From Andreprevotia chitinilytica DSM 18519 (GTDB lineage Bacteria; Pseudomonadota; Gammaproteobacteria; Burkholderiales; Chitinibacteraceae), in assembly GCF_000711875.1 (NCBI RefSeq), contig NZ_JONM01000006.1, positions 1-64,000 on the forward strand: a stretch of 64,000 nt of DNA, read 5' to 3'. A program made the translations under genes and the position numbers. The notes under the pieces were generated by a model that did not search any database, was not told the origin of the DNA, and saw nothing but the letters and a program-made list of their open reading frames with translations. The first letter of the stretch is position 1; each line of letters starts with the position of its first letter. Positions 36,742 through 46,914 of this stretch are shown here, in pieces.

Positions 36742-37572
36742 TCAAAGCCCCAAACGCTGCCACACCGTCGACACCGCACCCGCCGCGTTCAGCGTATAGA
36801 AGTGCAGGCCCGGCGCATCGTTCTGCAGCAAGCGGTCGCACAACTCAGTGACGAAATCGAGACCAAAGGCGCGGATCGAGGCCGAATCATCGCCGAACGA
36901 TTGCAGCCGCAGCCGCAGCCAACGCGGAATCTCCGCACCGCACATGTCGGAAAAGCGCGCCAGCTGGGTGAAGTTCTGGATCGGCATGATGCCCGGCACG
37001 ATCGGGATATTCACGCCGCGTGCCTGTACCTCGTCGACGAAGCGGAAGTAAGCATCCGCGTTGAAGAAATACTGCGTGATCGCCGCATCGGCACCGGCAT
37101 TGACCTTGTTCACGAAGTTACGCAGGTCCGCTTCGGCGTTCTGGGCCTGCGGGTGGAATTCCGGGTAGGCCGCCACTTCGATCTGGAACCAGTCACCGTG
37201 TGTTTCGCGGATGAACGATACGAGTTCGTTGGCATAACGGAAATCGCCCACGTCGACCATGCCGGACGGAATATCGCCACGCAGCGCCACGATATGGCGA
37301 ATGCCGTGATCGCGGTAGCGCTGCAGGATTTCGGCGATATTGGCGCGGGTGCTGCCGATGCACGACAGGTGTGGCGCGGCGGCGAAGCCTTCCTGGCGGA
37401 TTTCCAGCACCGCGTTCAGCGTGCCTTCCTGCGTGGTGCCGCCGGCGCCGAAGGTGACCGAGAAGAATTCCGGCTTGAACTGCGCCAGTTGCCGGCGCGT
37501 ATTGCGCAGCTTCTCCGCGCCTTCTTGCGTCTTGGGCGGGAAGAATTCGAAGCTGAAAGTACGCGCGTTCAT
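36742..37572 (-). CDS. metF: 5,10-methylenetetrahydrofolate reductase MetF
   Basis: The protein has 276 residues, a full-length TIM-barrel flavoprotein. FSFEFFPPKTQEGAEKL carries the catalytic Glu, SVTFGAGGTTQEGTL is the FAD/folate region, HIVALRGDIP and AYPEFHPQA bind FAD, and QYFFNADAYFRFVDE is typical. It makes 5-methyl-THF for methionine synthesis. A SAM, cobalamin or MetR-type control site was looked for in the leader, but none was evident. It is transcribed alone. Confidence 0.97.
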   Translation of the reverse strand: MNARTFSFEFFPPKTQEGAEKLRNTRRQLAQFKPEFFSVTFGAGGTTQEGTLNAVLEIRQEGFAAAPHLSCIGSTRANIAEILQRYRDHGIRHIVALRGDIPSGMVDVGDFRYANELVSFIRETHGDWFQIEVAAYPEFHPQAQNAEADLRNFVNKVNAGADAAITQYFFNADAYFRFVDEVQARGVNIPIVPGIMPIQNFTQLARFSDMCGAEIPRWLRLRLQSFGDDSASIRAFGLDFVTELCDRLLQNDAPGLHFYTLNAAGAVSTVWQRLGL

Positions 37573-37767
37573 GGTGCAGGCCGAGTTTGGAATGAAGGCC
37601 CCGATGTTATCACCGATGGCGCGGGGGCTTCATCCGCAACGGGTGCAGGATGGTATGAGGGGGATTCATGTCGTGCCCCGTAGCCCGGACGGCTTTGCCG
37701 GCCGTGGAGCGCCGCTTGCGTGAATGCTATGGGCGTAGAGGTTAAGCGCCGTTGGCGCGGGTAAAGG

Positions 37768-37860
37768 CTTTACAGCGCGTTCCGCCGCGCGGACGGGGAA
37801 GGGACTTTGTCTCGGGCTGTACATATTCCTTTGGGCCCCCTCCACCCCAAAGGCGACCCT
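37768..37860. repeat. Shared segment 'GGGAAGGGACTTTGTCTCG', copy 1
   Basis: GGGGAAGGGACTTTGTCTCG and CCCCCTCCACCCCAAAGG also occur together at 49001-49080. It may be a decayed mobile or repeat element. Hydrophobic nonsense frames across it are often mis-annotated as proteins. Confidence 0.6.
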
Positions 37861-38097
37861 GCAAAAGCGTCTGGCGCAAGCGCCAGATTCCCCCGCCAGC
37901 CAGCCCGTCACGGGCGGGAATCGAAAACTCGGGCCAAGGCCCTCAAACACTCGATCCCCGAAACCCCCGTGCCGGACTGGCTGGCGGGGCGCTTTTGAAA
38001 GGGGGGGCAGACCATCTACTCCCCGACCCTCTTCTTGAAGGAGAGGGTGACGCTACTTGATGCTGCAATGGTTCAAGTTACACTGAGCCGGACTTGT

Positions 38098-38236
38098 CTC
38101 CCCTCGCCCGTGTACGGGAGAGGGGCCGGGGGTGAGGGCACTACCACGGTCCGCGCCCTTTTCACGGCCCTCTCCCTAACCCTCTCCCACTAATAGCTGA
38201 GTAAGGCCAAAGCCTTGCACGCGAGGGCGAGGGAAT
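38098..38236. repeat. CCCTCTCCC dispersed element, copy C
   Basis: It begins CTCCCCTCGCCCGTGTACGG, has CCCTCTCCCACTAATAGCTG, and ends with AAGGCCAAAGCCTTGCACGC and GAGGGCGAGGG. It lies just before the stop codon of the TPR-GGDEF gene. Confidence 0.85.
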
Positions 38237-38271
38237 AAAACCCGTAGCCTCAACGGGTGGCGAACTCCCAA

Positions 38272-39891
38272 CTACAGACTATCCGGCGTCACCGACAACT
38301 CCACCCGATTCCGCCCCAGCCCCTTGGCCCGATACAGCGCCTCGTCCGCACGCGCAATCAAGCTGGCTGGCGTGTCGCCCAGCGTCGCTTCGGAAACGCC
38401 GGCCGACAGCGTCAGCCCCCGCTTACCCAGCAGCGGCGACCAATCATGCCGTTCGACGCGCTGCCTGATCCGCTCCGCCACCGGCCATGCCTCCACCAGT
38501 CGCAAGCCTTCCAGCAGCACCAGGAATTCCTCGCCGCCGAACCGTACCGGCGTGTCCTGACCGCGGCAGGTCTGGCGGAGCAGCTCGCTGACTTGCGCCA
38601 GTACCGCATCGCCCACCAAGTGAGAGAAATCGTCGTTGATGGCTTTGAAGTGGTCGATGTCGAGCACCAGCAGCGAACACGGCGGGTCGCCTTGCCAATT
38701 CGTTAGCCGACTGGCCAGTTGGCCGTCGAGCCAGCGTCGGTTGGCCAGACCGGTCAGTGCGTCTTCGTACGCCTCGATATGCAGCCGGTGCAGCAGTTTG
38801 TCCTGGCTGGTCTGCGCTTCTTTGAGCCGCAGGTTTTCCTGGCGCGATAGCTCCAGCTTGAGCCGGGTATCGAGCTTGTCCAATCGCTTGAGCGCCGCCT
38901 TGTCGAGCGCTAGCAGCGGCGTGTGGCGCATCAGTTCGGCTTCCACCGTGTGCGATGCGCGCAATGCAGCCAGTGCCTCGCGAGGGCGTTGCGTGGCTTC
39001 GTAGACGGCGGCGAGCGTGTCCAGCACTTCGCACAGTTGCAGGCGGATCTGGCTTTCCTCGGCCAGTGCCCGGGCGCTGCGTAGCACCTGCTCGGCGTGT
39101 TGTCCGTCGCCGCTTCGCCAGTGTGCCTGGCCGAGCCGCATCAAGCACATCACATGCGCCCAGGCGTGATGCGTGATTTGCGCCGCCCGCGTGCCTTCGC
39201 GCAAGCAGACCATGCCGGCCTCGACCTGGCCGAGCATGATCAGCGACTGGCCGCGATACAGACAGGTTTCCGCCTGCAGGATGTCGATGCCCTGCGCCGA
39301 AATCATCCGGTCGGCTTCATCGAGGATTTCCAGCGCCTCGTGGTAGCGGCCCAGATAGACATAGTCCGCCGCCAGAAACAGCCGGATGTTGATGTAGAGC
39401 TCGGCGTCGACCAGTGCACTGCTATAGGCCAGTGCCCGCTCGTGGTGATGCAGTGCGCGTTCGCGATCGCCGGCGGCGTCGAAAATGCCGCCGATAAAGG
39501 CGAAGGCGCGCACATATGCGGCGATGTCGCCCAGCTCCATCGCCAGCTCGATGCACTCCACCCAATACGCCAGCGCTTCGCGGTAACGGCCGACGGTGTA
39601 CAGCCGATCCGCCAGATTGCTCAGCACCCGCAGGCGATCGGTGGGCAAATGGCGGGTGGTGGCCAGCACCAGCGCCTCGTGCAAGGTGGTAATCGACGCT
39701 TCGTTCTGGCCGAGTTGGTCTTCAGCTGCAGCCTTGAGCGAGAGGGCGTTGAGCCGTTCACTGGGCGAGCCGGTGCGGCGGGTGTGCGTTTCGGCCGCGA
39801 TGGCGTTGCGGAGCGCTTCTTGCGGTTCGCGCCGCGCCAGTGCTTCGCTGGCGCGGGTCAGTAGGGCTTCGAATGCGTCAGGGGCAGGCAT
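38272..39891 (-). CDS. TPR-GGDEF diguanylate cyclase (catalytically intact)
   Basis: The protein has 539 residues and is cytosolic. About ten TPR-like helix pairs (1-350; e.g. REALAYWVECIELAMELGD, ALHHHERALAY) lead through a coiled segment (LDKLDTRLKLELSRQENLRL) to a GGDEF domain with intact GGEEF (452-456) and DIDHFKAINDDFSHLVGD. It should make c-di-GMP. The start overlaps the end of the upstream paralogue by 14 bases, and the upstream open extension is discarded. The two are probably translated together and may form a heterodimer. Confidence 0.88.
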   Translation of the reverse strand: MPAPDAFEALLTRASEALARREPQEALRNAIAAETHTRRTGSPSERLNALSLKAAAEDQLGQNEASITTLHEALVLATTRHLPTDRLRVLSNLADRLYTVGRYREALAYWVECIELAMELGDIAAYVRAFAFIGGIFDAAGDRERALHHHERALAYSSALVDAELYINIRLFLAADYVYLGRYHEALEILDEADRMISAQGIDILQAETCLYRGQSLIMLGQVEAGMVCLREGTRAAQITHHAWAHVMCLMRLGQAHWRSGDGQHAEQVLRSARALAEESQIRLQLCEVLDTLAAVYEATQRPREALAALRASHTVEAELMRHTPLLALDKAALKRLDKLDTRLKLELSRQENLRLKEAQTSQDKLLHRLHIEAYEDALTGLANRRWLDGQLASRLTNWQGDPPCSLLVLDIDHFKAINDDFSHLVGDAVLAQVSELLRQTCRGQDTPVRFGGEEFLVLLEGLRLVEAWPVAERIRQRVERHDWSPLLGKRGLTLSAGVSEATLGDTPASLIARADEALYRAKGLGRNRVELSVTPDSL

Positions 39892-41422
39892 GGCGGCCTT
39901 CGGATTCCGGGACGGGGGTGGTGACCAAGGCCGCCTGCGCACAGGCGAGCAGGGCATCGATGGCGAGGCCGCGTGCGCCCTGAACGACCCCGATCCGGCA
40001 CTTGCTGCTTTCCCACGGTGAGGCGGCATGCAACTGCTGGATAGCGCTGGCGATCCGGTCGAGCCAACCGGCCGGCGCGGGCCGCAGCAGCAGGATGTAG
40101 AGGCCGGTGGCGAATTCGGTCAGCAGATCATCTTCGCGCACGAGGCTGGCCAGCCAGAGCATCCGGCTGCGTTCCAGGTGCGGGCTGGTGGTTGCAGGGT
40201 CGTCGCCCAAGCCATCGAACTGGATCAGGCACAAACCGAAATCGCTTTCCATCGCGGCAACGTGCTGCAGGCGCTGCTGCCAGACATGCCGCTCGACCAG
40301 CAGCGGCCGCTCGCCCGATGCACTGGCCGTGTTCAAGGCCGGGGCGGAGAGCATCCGGTTGATCAGGCGATCGATTTCCCGTTTGAGCCGGGCCAGCTTG
40401 CTCGATGCCACGTCACGGTCGCCCGCGCGTTGATAACGGCGCATGGCCGCCAGATTCAGTTCGCGATAGGTCTTGAACTCGGCCAGGGCGCGTTTCCAGT
40501 CCTGTTGCTGCTCGGCCAGTTGCGCCCAGTCGGCGGCAATCTGGGTCTGAAAGTCGATCAGCTCGAAACGGGCGGCGATATGGCGGGCGTGGTCGAGCGC
40601 GGCTTCGGCCTCGCTCAATGCCGCGCTATCTTGCGCGGCCACCGTCAGGGCGATGCGGGCTTGCTGCAACAAGGTCAGCGTTTGCGCCCAGCCGAGCAAT
40701 TCGTCATCGCACACCAGCAACCATGCCGCCGTGCATTCGTCGGTAGCGCGGGCAACATCGCCAAGTTCCAGCCACGCCCGTGAGCGGTAGTCGTGCACCT
40801 CGGCCAGCCAGGTCGCATCGCCGATCAAGGCCAGCAGGGTTTCCGCGCCGGTCAGCGTTTCGACGGCGGCTTCATATTGTCCGGTTTCGACCTGCGCCCG
40901 GCCGAGGCAGATGGCCGCCTTGCCGGCCAGCAAGGGCAGCTGCAGTCGCTGCGCCTGTTGCATGGCGAGTTTGTGGAAGGTTTGGGCGTCGTCGAATTGC
41001 TGATGCAGCATCCACAGATTGCCGATGCCGATCAGTGCCTCGATGCCGAGTTCGTCCTGACCGGTGATCAGGCTCAGCTCCAGGCTTTTGCTCCAGGCGG
41101 CGAAGGCGGCGAGAGTGTCGCCACGGGCGGTGTGGAGTTGGGCGGTCACGTGCTGGGATTCGGCCAACAAATCCAGCGCGCCTTCGTGTTGGGCCGCGCG
41201 AGCCGCCTGCCGGACGACCTTGAGCCCTTCGTCGTAGCGCATCGCCGCCCACAAGGCTTGCGCCCGCAGCAGCTGCGCTTCGGCAATGCCGTGACCGTAT
41301 GCATGTACTTGCGCTTCCGCCAGCAGGGCATCCGCGGCGGCCAGGCGTTGCGGGGCGACGTGGGTTGCGCCCTGGCGCAGACGGCGAAGATGCAAATCGA
41401 TCAGCAGCGGCGAGCGGCTCAA
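39878..41422 (-). CDS. TPR protein with degenerate GGDEF domain
   Basis: The protein has 514 residues. TPR-like repeats (about 20-340) resemble the adjacent cyclase. The C-terminal domain (about 375-510) has the GGDEF-domain layout (FGLCLIQFDGL, LVREDDLLTEFATGLYILLL, CRIGVVQGA), but the signature GGDEF is replaced by FATGL (about 436-440) and catalytic residues are lost. It is probably a regulatory partner or sensor for the active cyclase encoded just downstream. The start is TTG at 41422, with GAGG at good spacing, as no ATG is available nearby. Confidence 0.8.
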   Translation of the reverse strand: MSRSPLLIDLHLRRLRQGATHVAPQRLAAADALLAEAQVHAYGHGIAEAQLLRAQALWAAMRYDEGLKVVRQAARAAQHEGALDLLAESQHVTAQLHTARGDTLAAFAAWSKSLELSLITGQDELGIEALIGIGNLWMLHQQFDDAQTFHKLAMQQAQRLQLPLLAGKAAICLGRAQVETGQYEAAVETLTGAETLLALIGDATWLAEVHDYRSRAWLELGDVARATDECTAAWLLVCDDELLGWAQTLTLLQQARIALTVAAQDSAALSEAEAALDHARHIAARFELIDFQTQIAADWAQLAEQQQDWKRALAEFKTYRELNLAAMRRYQRAGDRDVASSKLARLKREIDRLINRMLSAPALNTASASGERPLLVERHVWQQRLQHVAAMESDFGLCLIQFDGLGDDPATTSPHLERSRMLWLASLVREDDLLTEFATGLYILLLRPAPAGWLDRIASAIQQLHAASPWESSKCRIGVVQGARGLAIDALLACAQAALVTTPVPESEGRHACP

Positions 41423-41675
41423 CGGTGTCCTCTTCTCTTCTCGTTCTTATTCAGCGCTTCATGCAGCGCTACCGAAGTGATTCAAGTAGACGCCGATTCA
41501 CCTTAACGCTAAATGACGCGATTGCGAAAGTTCGCGCTGCCGGCTGGCGTTTTATGTGTTGGTTTTGTCATCTCGCACACGCCATTTCGGACCTTGTTTC
41601 AGGGGGCGTTTCGTCGGCCGTTTCATTTGCCGAAAGGCCGCGTATCATCCTGCAATCCTCGCTAATGGGTATGCC

Positions 41676-42713
41676 ATGAACATCTCCATCCCGCCGCTCT
41701 CCAAAGATCTTGCTGCTTCGTTGCAGCACAAGCTGGATCGCAAGACCAAACCGGTCGGCAGTCTGGGCCGTATCGAAGACCTCGCCAGGCAGCTTGGCCT
41801 GATCCAGCAGCGGCTCGATCCGCAGATCGTCAACCCGACGATGCTGGTTTTCGCCGGTGATCATGGTCTGGCGCGGGCGGGGGTCAGCCCGTATCCGTCC
41901 GAAGTCACGCCGCAGATGGTGCTCAACTTTCTGGCGGGTGGCGCAGCGATCAGCGTGCTAAGCCGGGTGAACGGGCTGGATCTCAAAGTGGTGAACGCCG
42001 GCGTGAATTTTGAATTTGCCCCGCACCCGCTCTTGATCGACCGCCCGGTGGCACGCGGCACGGCGAACAGTCTTGAAGCCGCCGCGATGACGTCGGCACA
42101 GGTGCAGCAGGCACTGGAAACCGGCGCAGCCATCGTCGACGACCTCGCCGCCGCCGGTTGCACCGTGCTGGGCTTGGGCGAAATGGGCATCGGCAATACC
42201 TCCGCCGCCGCGCTGATCATGGCCCGCCTCACCGGCCAGCCGATTGCGCACTGCGCCGGGCGTGGCACCGGGCTGGACGATGCCGGCCTTGCCCGCAAGA
42301 TCGAGATTCTGGAACGGGTTCTCATCCGTCATCCGGATGCGCGTAGCCCGCTGGATGTACTGGCTGCGTTTGGCGGTTTTGAAATTGCCATGATGGCCGG
42401 CGCCTACCTTGCCGGCGCGGCCCAACGCATGCTGTTGCTGGTCGATGGTTTCATCGCCACCAGCGCCTTGCTGGTCGCCAGCCAGATCAACCCGGCCGTG
42501 CTCGACTACTGCGTGTTCAGCCACTGTTCCGATGAAAACGCCCACCGCCGCCTGATCTGGATGCTCGACGGCGAACCCTTGCTTGATCTCGGCTTGCGCC
42601 TGGGCGAAGGCAGCGGTGCGGCGCTGGCATTCCCGTTGGTAACCGCTGCCGTGGCACTACTCAACGAAATGGCATCGTTCGAGTCGGCGGGCGTTTCCGA
42701 CCGCGATGGCTGA
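41676..42713 (+). CDS. cobT: Nicotinate-nucleotide-dimethylbenzimidazole phosphoribosyltransferase CobT
   Basis: The protein has 345 residues. [44 protein letters not shown] and the C-terminal catalytic [15 protein letters not shown] are all typical. CobT activates dimethylbenzimidazole to alpha-ribazole phosphate, the lower ligand of cobalamin. The ATG at 41676 is preceded by an overlapping two-codon frame (ATG CCA TGA at 41671), an oddity that could affect initiation. It heads a cobT-cobS-cobC-cobU operon. I found no convincing cobalamin riboswitch in the 250-base leader. Confidence 0.96.
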   Translation: MNISIPPLSKDLAASLQHKLDRKTKPVGSLGRIEDLARQLGLIQQRLDPQIVNPTMLVFAGDHGLARAGVSPYPSEVTPQMVLNFLAGGAAISVLSRVNGLDLKVVNAGVNFEFAPHPLLIDRPVARGTANSLEAAAMTSAQVQQALETGAAIVDDLAAAGCTVLGLGEMGIGNTSAAALIMARLTGQPIAHCAGRGTGLDDAGLARKIEILERVLIRHPDARSPLDVLAAFGGFEIAMMAGAYLAGAAQRMLLLVDGFIATSALLVASQINPAVLDYCVFSHCSDENAHRRLIWMLDGEPLLDLGLRLGEGSGAALAFPLVTAAVALLNEMASFESAGVSDRDG

Positions 42714-43482
42714 TCTGTTCAAGGGCTGGTTGCGGTCGCTGTTGGTCGCGCTGGCCTACTTCACCCGCATCCCGATTCCAGCGTGGGTGGGATATCAGGC
42801 GGATGATCTGGAGCGGGCCGCGAAGTACTTCCCGCTGATTGGTCTGATCGTCGGCGCGTTGGCTGCCGGCGTCTGGCTGGCGGCGAGTCAGGTTTTTCCG
42901 CTCCGCGTGGCGCTGGTGCTCAGCCTGATCGCCAGCGTGTGCGTCACCGGCGCATTCCATGAAGACGGCCTGGCGGATGCGGTCGATGGTTTTGGCGGCG
43001 GTTACACCCGCGACAAAGTGCTGGAGATCATGCACGACTCGCGCATCGGTAGTTTTGGCGCGATTGCATTGATCCTCGCCTTTCTCCTCAAGCTGGAAAC
43101 GCTGGCCGCCTTGCCGCGTGGCTTGATCGCTGCAGCTATGATCACCGCCCACACCGCCAGCCGCTTCATCGCCGTGAGCTTGCTGGCGACGCTCGATTAT
43201 GTCCGCCCGGCCGGCAAGGCCAAACCGGTGGCGACGCGATTGGGTGGTGTGGATTTGCTCGTCGCCGCAGTGTTCGGCCTTGCGCCTTTGTTGGCCTTTG
43301 GCATCGTCTTCAACTGGCAAGCCAGCGTGGCGGTGTTGGGCATCCTCATCCTGCTGCGCGTCCTGATCGCCCGTTATCTGGTGCATCGCATCGGCGGCTA
43401 TACCGGCGATACGCTCGGCATGGCGCAGCAACTGGCCGAACTCGCCATCTACCTCACCTTCGCGGCATGGCGCTTTACCTGA
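42706..43482 (+). CDS. cobS: Adenosylcobinamide-GDP ribazoletransferase CobS
   Basis: The protein has 258 residues and several membrane helices, with [34 protein letters not shown] and [11 protein letters not shown]. It joins alpha-ribazole(-phosphate) to adenosylcobinamide-GDP, releasing GMP, the last ring-assembly step of cobalamin, in the inner membrane. It overlaps cobT by 8 bases. Confidence 0.96.
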   Translation: MADLFKGWLRSLLVALAYFTRIPIPAWVGYQADDLERAAKYFPLIGLIVGALAAGVWLAASQVFPLRVALVLSLIASVCVTGAFHEDGLADAVDGFGGGYTRDKVLEIMHDSRIGSFGAIALILAFLLKLETLAALPRGLIAAAMITAHTASRFIAVSLLATLDYVRPAGKAKPVATRLGGVDLLVAAVFGLAPLLAFGIVFNWQASVAVLGILILLRVLIARYLVHRIGGYTGDTLGMAQQLAELAIYLTFAAWRFT

Positions 43483-43997
43483 TCCGCCATCCGCAACCGC
43501 TGGTCGAGCCAAGTATCTGTTACGGCCGGCTCGACTTGCCGCTGGCCGAGCCGGTCGCGACGACACTCGCCGCGATCTGCGCCCAGTTGCCAGCCGCGTT
43601 CACCTGCTACTCCAGCCCCCTGCAACGTTGCCGCTTGCTGGCCGAAGCCCTCCATCCTCAGCCGATCTTCGATGCGCGCTTGCTCGAACTCGATTTCGGC
43701 CGTTGGGAGGGCATGTGCTGGAACGACATCGGCCCGGCCGCGCTGGATCAGTGGATTGCCAGCGATTACACCGGTGAGTGCCATGGCGGAGAGGGCGTGG
43801 TCGACTTGCAGGCGCGCATTGGCGCTTGGGCGCAGGAGCAGGTCGGAGCGGCACAAGCCGTCGTCGCCGTGACGCACGCCGGCGTGATTCGCACTCTGCT
43901 CGCGCAGACCAATGGCTGGAGCGTGGCGGAGTCGCTGCAATACCCGATCGCCTTCGGCAGTGTCACTTTGCTGGATCTGCAGGAATTCCCCCGATGA
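43467..43997 (+). CDS. cobC: Alpha-ribazole phosphatase CobC (histidine phosphatase)
   Basis: The protein has 176 residues. The phosphohistidine motif is LIRHPQP (His8), and the second His is in VTHAGVIRTLL. ELDFGRWEGM is the family core. It removes the phosphate from alpha-ribazole phosphate or adenosylcobalamin phosphate. It overlaps cobS by 16 bases and cobU by 4. The position inside this operon makes CobC more likely than a general phosphoglycerate mutase-like enzyme. Confidence 0.9.
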   Translation: MALYLIRHPQPLVEPSICYGRLDLPLAEPVATTLAAICAQLPAAFTCYSSPLQRCRLLAEALHPQPIFDARLLELDFGRWEGMCWNDIGPAALDQWIASDYTGECHGGEGVVDLQARIGAWAQEQVGAAQAVVAVTHAGVIRTLLAQTNGWSVAESLQYPIAFGSVTLLDLQEFPR

Positions 43998-44545
43998 CCC
44001 ATACCCTCATCCTCGGCGGCGCACGCTCCGGCAAAAGCGCCTTGGCCGAACAGCTCGCCCGAGAATCCGGCCGGCGCGTGGTGGTGATCGCCACCGCGTC
44101 CGCGCTGGATGCCGAAATGGCCGAACGCATCGCCCGCCATCGGGCCGACCGGCCAGCGGACTGGATCACGGTCGAAGAGCCCATCGCATTGGGCGAAGCA
44201 ATCCTGCGCCATGCCGCGGCGGATACGCTGGTGCTGGTGGATTGCCTGACCTTATGGCTGACCAATGTGTTGTTCGGCGACTGTGCCGACCTGCCCGAGC
44301 AGGGCGTCTTCCCACTGCCCGCTGTATTCGAACGCGAGCGGTTGGCGCTGTTGCAGGCGCTGGAGCAAGCAACTGGCGAGGTGGTGCTGGTGAGCAATGA
44401 AGTCGGCCTGGGCATCGTGCCGCTTGGCGCGATCAACCGCATATTCGTCGATGAGGCCGGACGCTTGAATCAGGCCGTGGCGAAGGTCTGCGGCAAGGTG
44501 GTCTTCGTGGCGGCCGGGTTGCCGCTGGTGCTCAAAGGCGCATAA
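43994..44545 (+). CDS. cobU: Bifunctional adenosylcobinamide kinase/guanylyltransferase CobU (CobP)
   Basis: The protein has 183 residues. The P-loop is LILGGARSGKSALAEQLA. The GMP-accepting His is in RIARHRADRPADW, with TLWLTNVLF and SNEVGLGIVP. It phosphorylates adenosylcobinamide and transfers GMP, making the CobS substrate. The ATG overlaps the cobC stop (ATGA). Together the four genes complete the nucleotide-loop assembly pathway. cobA/btuR and cbiB are not in the window. Confidence 0.96.
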   Translation: MTHTLILGGARSGKSALAEQLARESGRRVVVIATASALDAEMAERIARHRADRPADWITVEEPIALGEAILRHAAADTLVLVDCLTLWLTNVLFGDCADLPEQGVFPLPAVFERERLALLQALEQATGEVVLVSNEVGLGIVPLGAINRIFVDEAGRLNQAVAKVCGKVVFVAAGLPLVLKGA

Positions 44546-44556
44546 ACCGGTCGATC

Positions 44557-44645
44557 GTAGGGCGCAATCCCCGCAGGGCATCGCGCCGTATTTGGGCGAA
44601 TCCCCAACGGGTGCGGCGCAATGCCCTGCGGGGATTGCGCACTAC
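44557..44645. repeat. GTAGGGCGCAATCC inverted-repeat element
   Basis: GTAGGGCGCAATCCCCGCAG is mirrored by CTGCGGGGATTGCGCACTAC. This 89-base element separates the convergent cobU and aldo/keto reductase genes. A related fragment (GGGCGCAATCCCCGTCGC) lies near 49237. Confidence 0.75.
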
Positions 44646-44657
44646 AATCCCCTTGTC

Positions 44658-45659
<1,002 letters not shown>

Positions 45660-45739
45660 GATTTGCTCCAAACGTAACGTGGATGAGGACGACGGAATGG
45701 ATTCTGCGCTGATCATTGGTGTGGATATACGCGCTAAAA

Positions 45740-45756
45740 TCGAAATGATTATTCGA
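45740..45756. promoter_or_regulatory. LysR-type operator candidate between LysR and aldo/keto reductase genes
   Basis: TCGAA, seven bases, TTCGA fits the T-N11-A style of LysR boxes. It lies 27 bases before the LysR ATG in the shared divergent promoter region. Confidence 0.5.
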
Positions 45757-45782
45757 AATAAACCAACAAACTTCGGTGCTTC

Positions 45783-46685
45783 ATGGATCAACTGCAAGCA
45801 ATGCGCGTCTTTGTCCGCGTGGCCGAACACGGCAGCTTCACCCTGGCAGCCGAGCAGCTGAATACGCCGCGCGCCACGGTGACCAATGCGGTGCAGCAGC
45901 TCGAAAAACATCTTGGCGTGCGCTTGTTTCACCGCACCACGCGCAAGGTCACGCTCTCGCCAGAGGGCACCGTCTATCACGAACACTGCACGCGGTTGCT
46001 GGCTGATCTGGATGCGACCGAGGCGCTGTTCCCCGGCACGCTGGCCGCGCCGCAAGGTGTAGTGCGGGTCGATCTGCCGGAACGGCTGGCGCGCACGGTG
46101 GTGATTCCGGCGCTACCGGAGTTCTGCGCCCAGTACCCCGGCATCCAGCTGCGTTTGTCCGCTACCGATCGGCTGGTCGATCTGATCGAGGAGGGGATTG
46201 ATTGCGTGGTGCGCGTCGGCCCGCTGCGGGATTCCAGCGTGATCGCCCGCCGCATCGGCGTGCTGCCGCAGATCAATTGCGGGGCACGCGGCTATCTGGA
46301 TCGCTACGGCCGGCCGCAATCACCAGCTGATCTGGCGCAGCATCTGGCCGTGAATTTTTTCTCCAACCGCACCGGCCGCGATCTGGATTGGGAGTACAGC
46401 GAAGACGGCAAGCCACGGGCGATTCGCATGCGTGGCTTGATCTCGGTGAGCAGCACCGAAGCGTATATCGCAAGCTGCGTGGCCGGGTTGGGTTTGATCC
46501 AGGCGCCGAAGAGCGGAATCGAGGCGCAATTGGCGAGCGGGGAGCTGGAAGAAGTCATGCCGGACTGGCGACCGCCAGCGCTGCCGGTATCGGTGCTCTA
46601 CGGCCATCAGCGCTACCTCGCGCCACGGGTGCGGGTGTTCGTGGATTGGGTGGCGGCGCTGCTGGCGCAGCGGGATTGGGGGTGA
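45783..46685 (+). CDS. LysR-family transcriptional regulator
   Basis: The protein has 300 residues. The N-terminal winged helix (MDQLQAMRVFVRVAEHGSFT, AEQLNTPRATVTNAVQQLE) is followed by a periplasmic-binding-like effector domain from about 90. It is divergent from an aldo/keto reductase, so probably an autoregulated activator of that gene. The sequence resembles the large group of LysRs that govern quinone or aldehyde reductases. The ligand cannot be predicted. Confidence 0.92.
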   Translation: MDQLQAMRVFVRVAEHGSFTLAAEQLNTPRATVTNAVQQLEKHLGVRLFHRTTRKVTLSPEGTVYHEHCTRLLADLDATEALFPGTLAAPQGVVRVDLPERLARTVVIPALPEFCAQYPGIQLRLSATDRLVDLIEEGIDCVVRVGPLRDSSVIARRIGVLPQINCGARGYLDRYGRPQSPADLAQHLAVNFFSNRTGRDLDWEYSEDGKPRAIRMRGLISVSSTEAYIASCVAGLGLIQAPKSGIEAQLASGELEEVMPDWRPPALPVSVLYGHQRYLAPRVRVFVDWVAALLAQRDWG

Positions 46686-46708
46686 TGAGGACTATGTTGG
46701 AAAATATT

Positions 46709-46778
46709 GTAGGAGCGAGCTTGCTCGCGATTGCTCTGGCATTTCGGCCGTGCTCATCGCGAGCAAGCTCGCTCCTAC
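46709..46778. repeat. REP-like inverted pair, GTAGGAGCGAGC family, copy 2
   Basis: It has the same 70-base length and about 25-base arms as 4200-4269, with a different 19-20-base centre. It lies just after the LysR stop codon. Confidence 0.8.
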
Positions 46779-46823
46779 AAGTGCGCCGGTGGCCTTGGCA
46801 TGTGTGGTCTTGATGCGATGTTG

Positions 46824-46852
46824 CCCCGGGCCGGCAAGTCGTCCGGGCTACG
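46824..46852. repeat. Half element of the GTAGCCCGGAC repeat family
   Basis: CCCCGGGCCGGCAAGTCGTC then CGGGCTACGG represents one arm of the pair described at 52968-53070. Confidence 0.6.
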
Positions 46853-46860
46853 GGGGCGCC

Positions 46861-46896
46861 ATAGAAAACGGGCAGCTTGAGCTGCCCGTTTTCTAT
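46861..46896. terminator. Long perfect hairpin ending convergent genes
   Basis: ATAGAAAACGGGCAGC pairs perfectly with GCTGCCCGTTTTCTAT around TTGA (16 bp). T-tracts occur in both arms, so it can terminate the LysR transcript and the minus-strand small gene at 46915. Confidence 0.8.
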
Positions 46897-46914
46897 GGCA
46901 TTGATGGCGTCGAA

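Larger units (their letters stand above)
37573..38271. other. Repeat-filled intergenic region of about 700 bases
   Basis: The region contains no convincing gene. It is a mosaic: a fragment of the GTAGCCCGGAC family (37680-37705), a segment shared with 49001-49080 (37768-37860), an inverted repeat around CTGGCGCAAGCGCCAG (near 37870), and a CCCTCTCCC element (38098-38236). The minus-strand frame across the middle (37666-37950) is a by-product of these repeats. Confidence 0.7.

Noticed and set aside
37666-37950. 94-codon minus-strand frame in the repeat region
   Set aside because: It consists of repeat sequence shared with 49001-49080 and other elements. Similar frames are commonly mis-annotated.
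41423-41675. Cobalamin riboswitch before cobT
   Set aside because: I looked for the conserved B12-box-like elements in the leader and could not find them.
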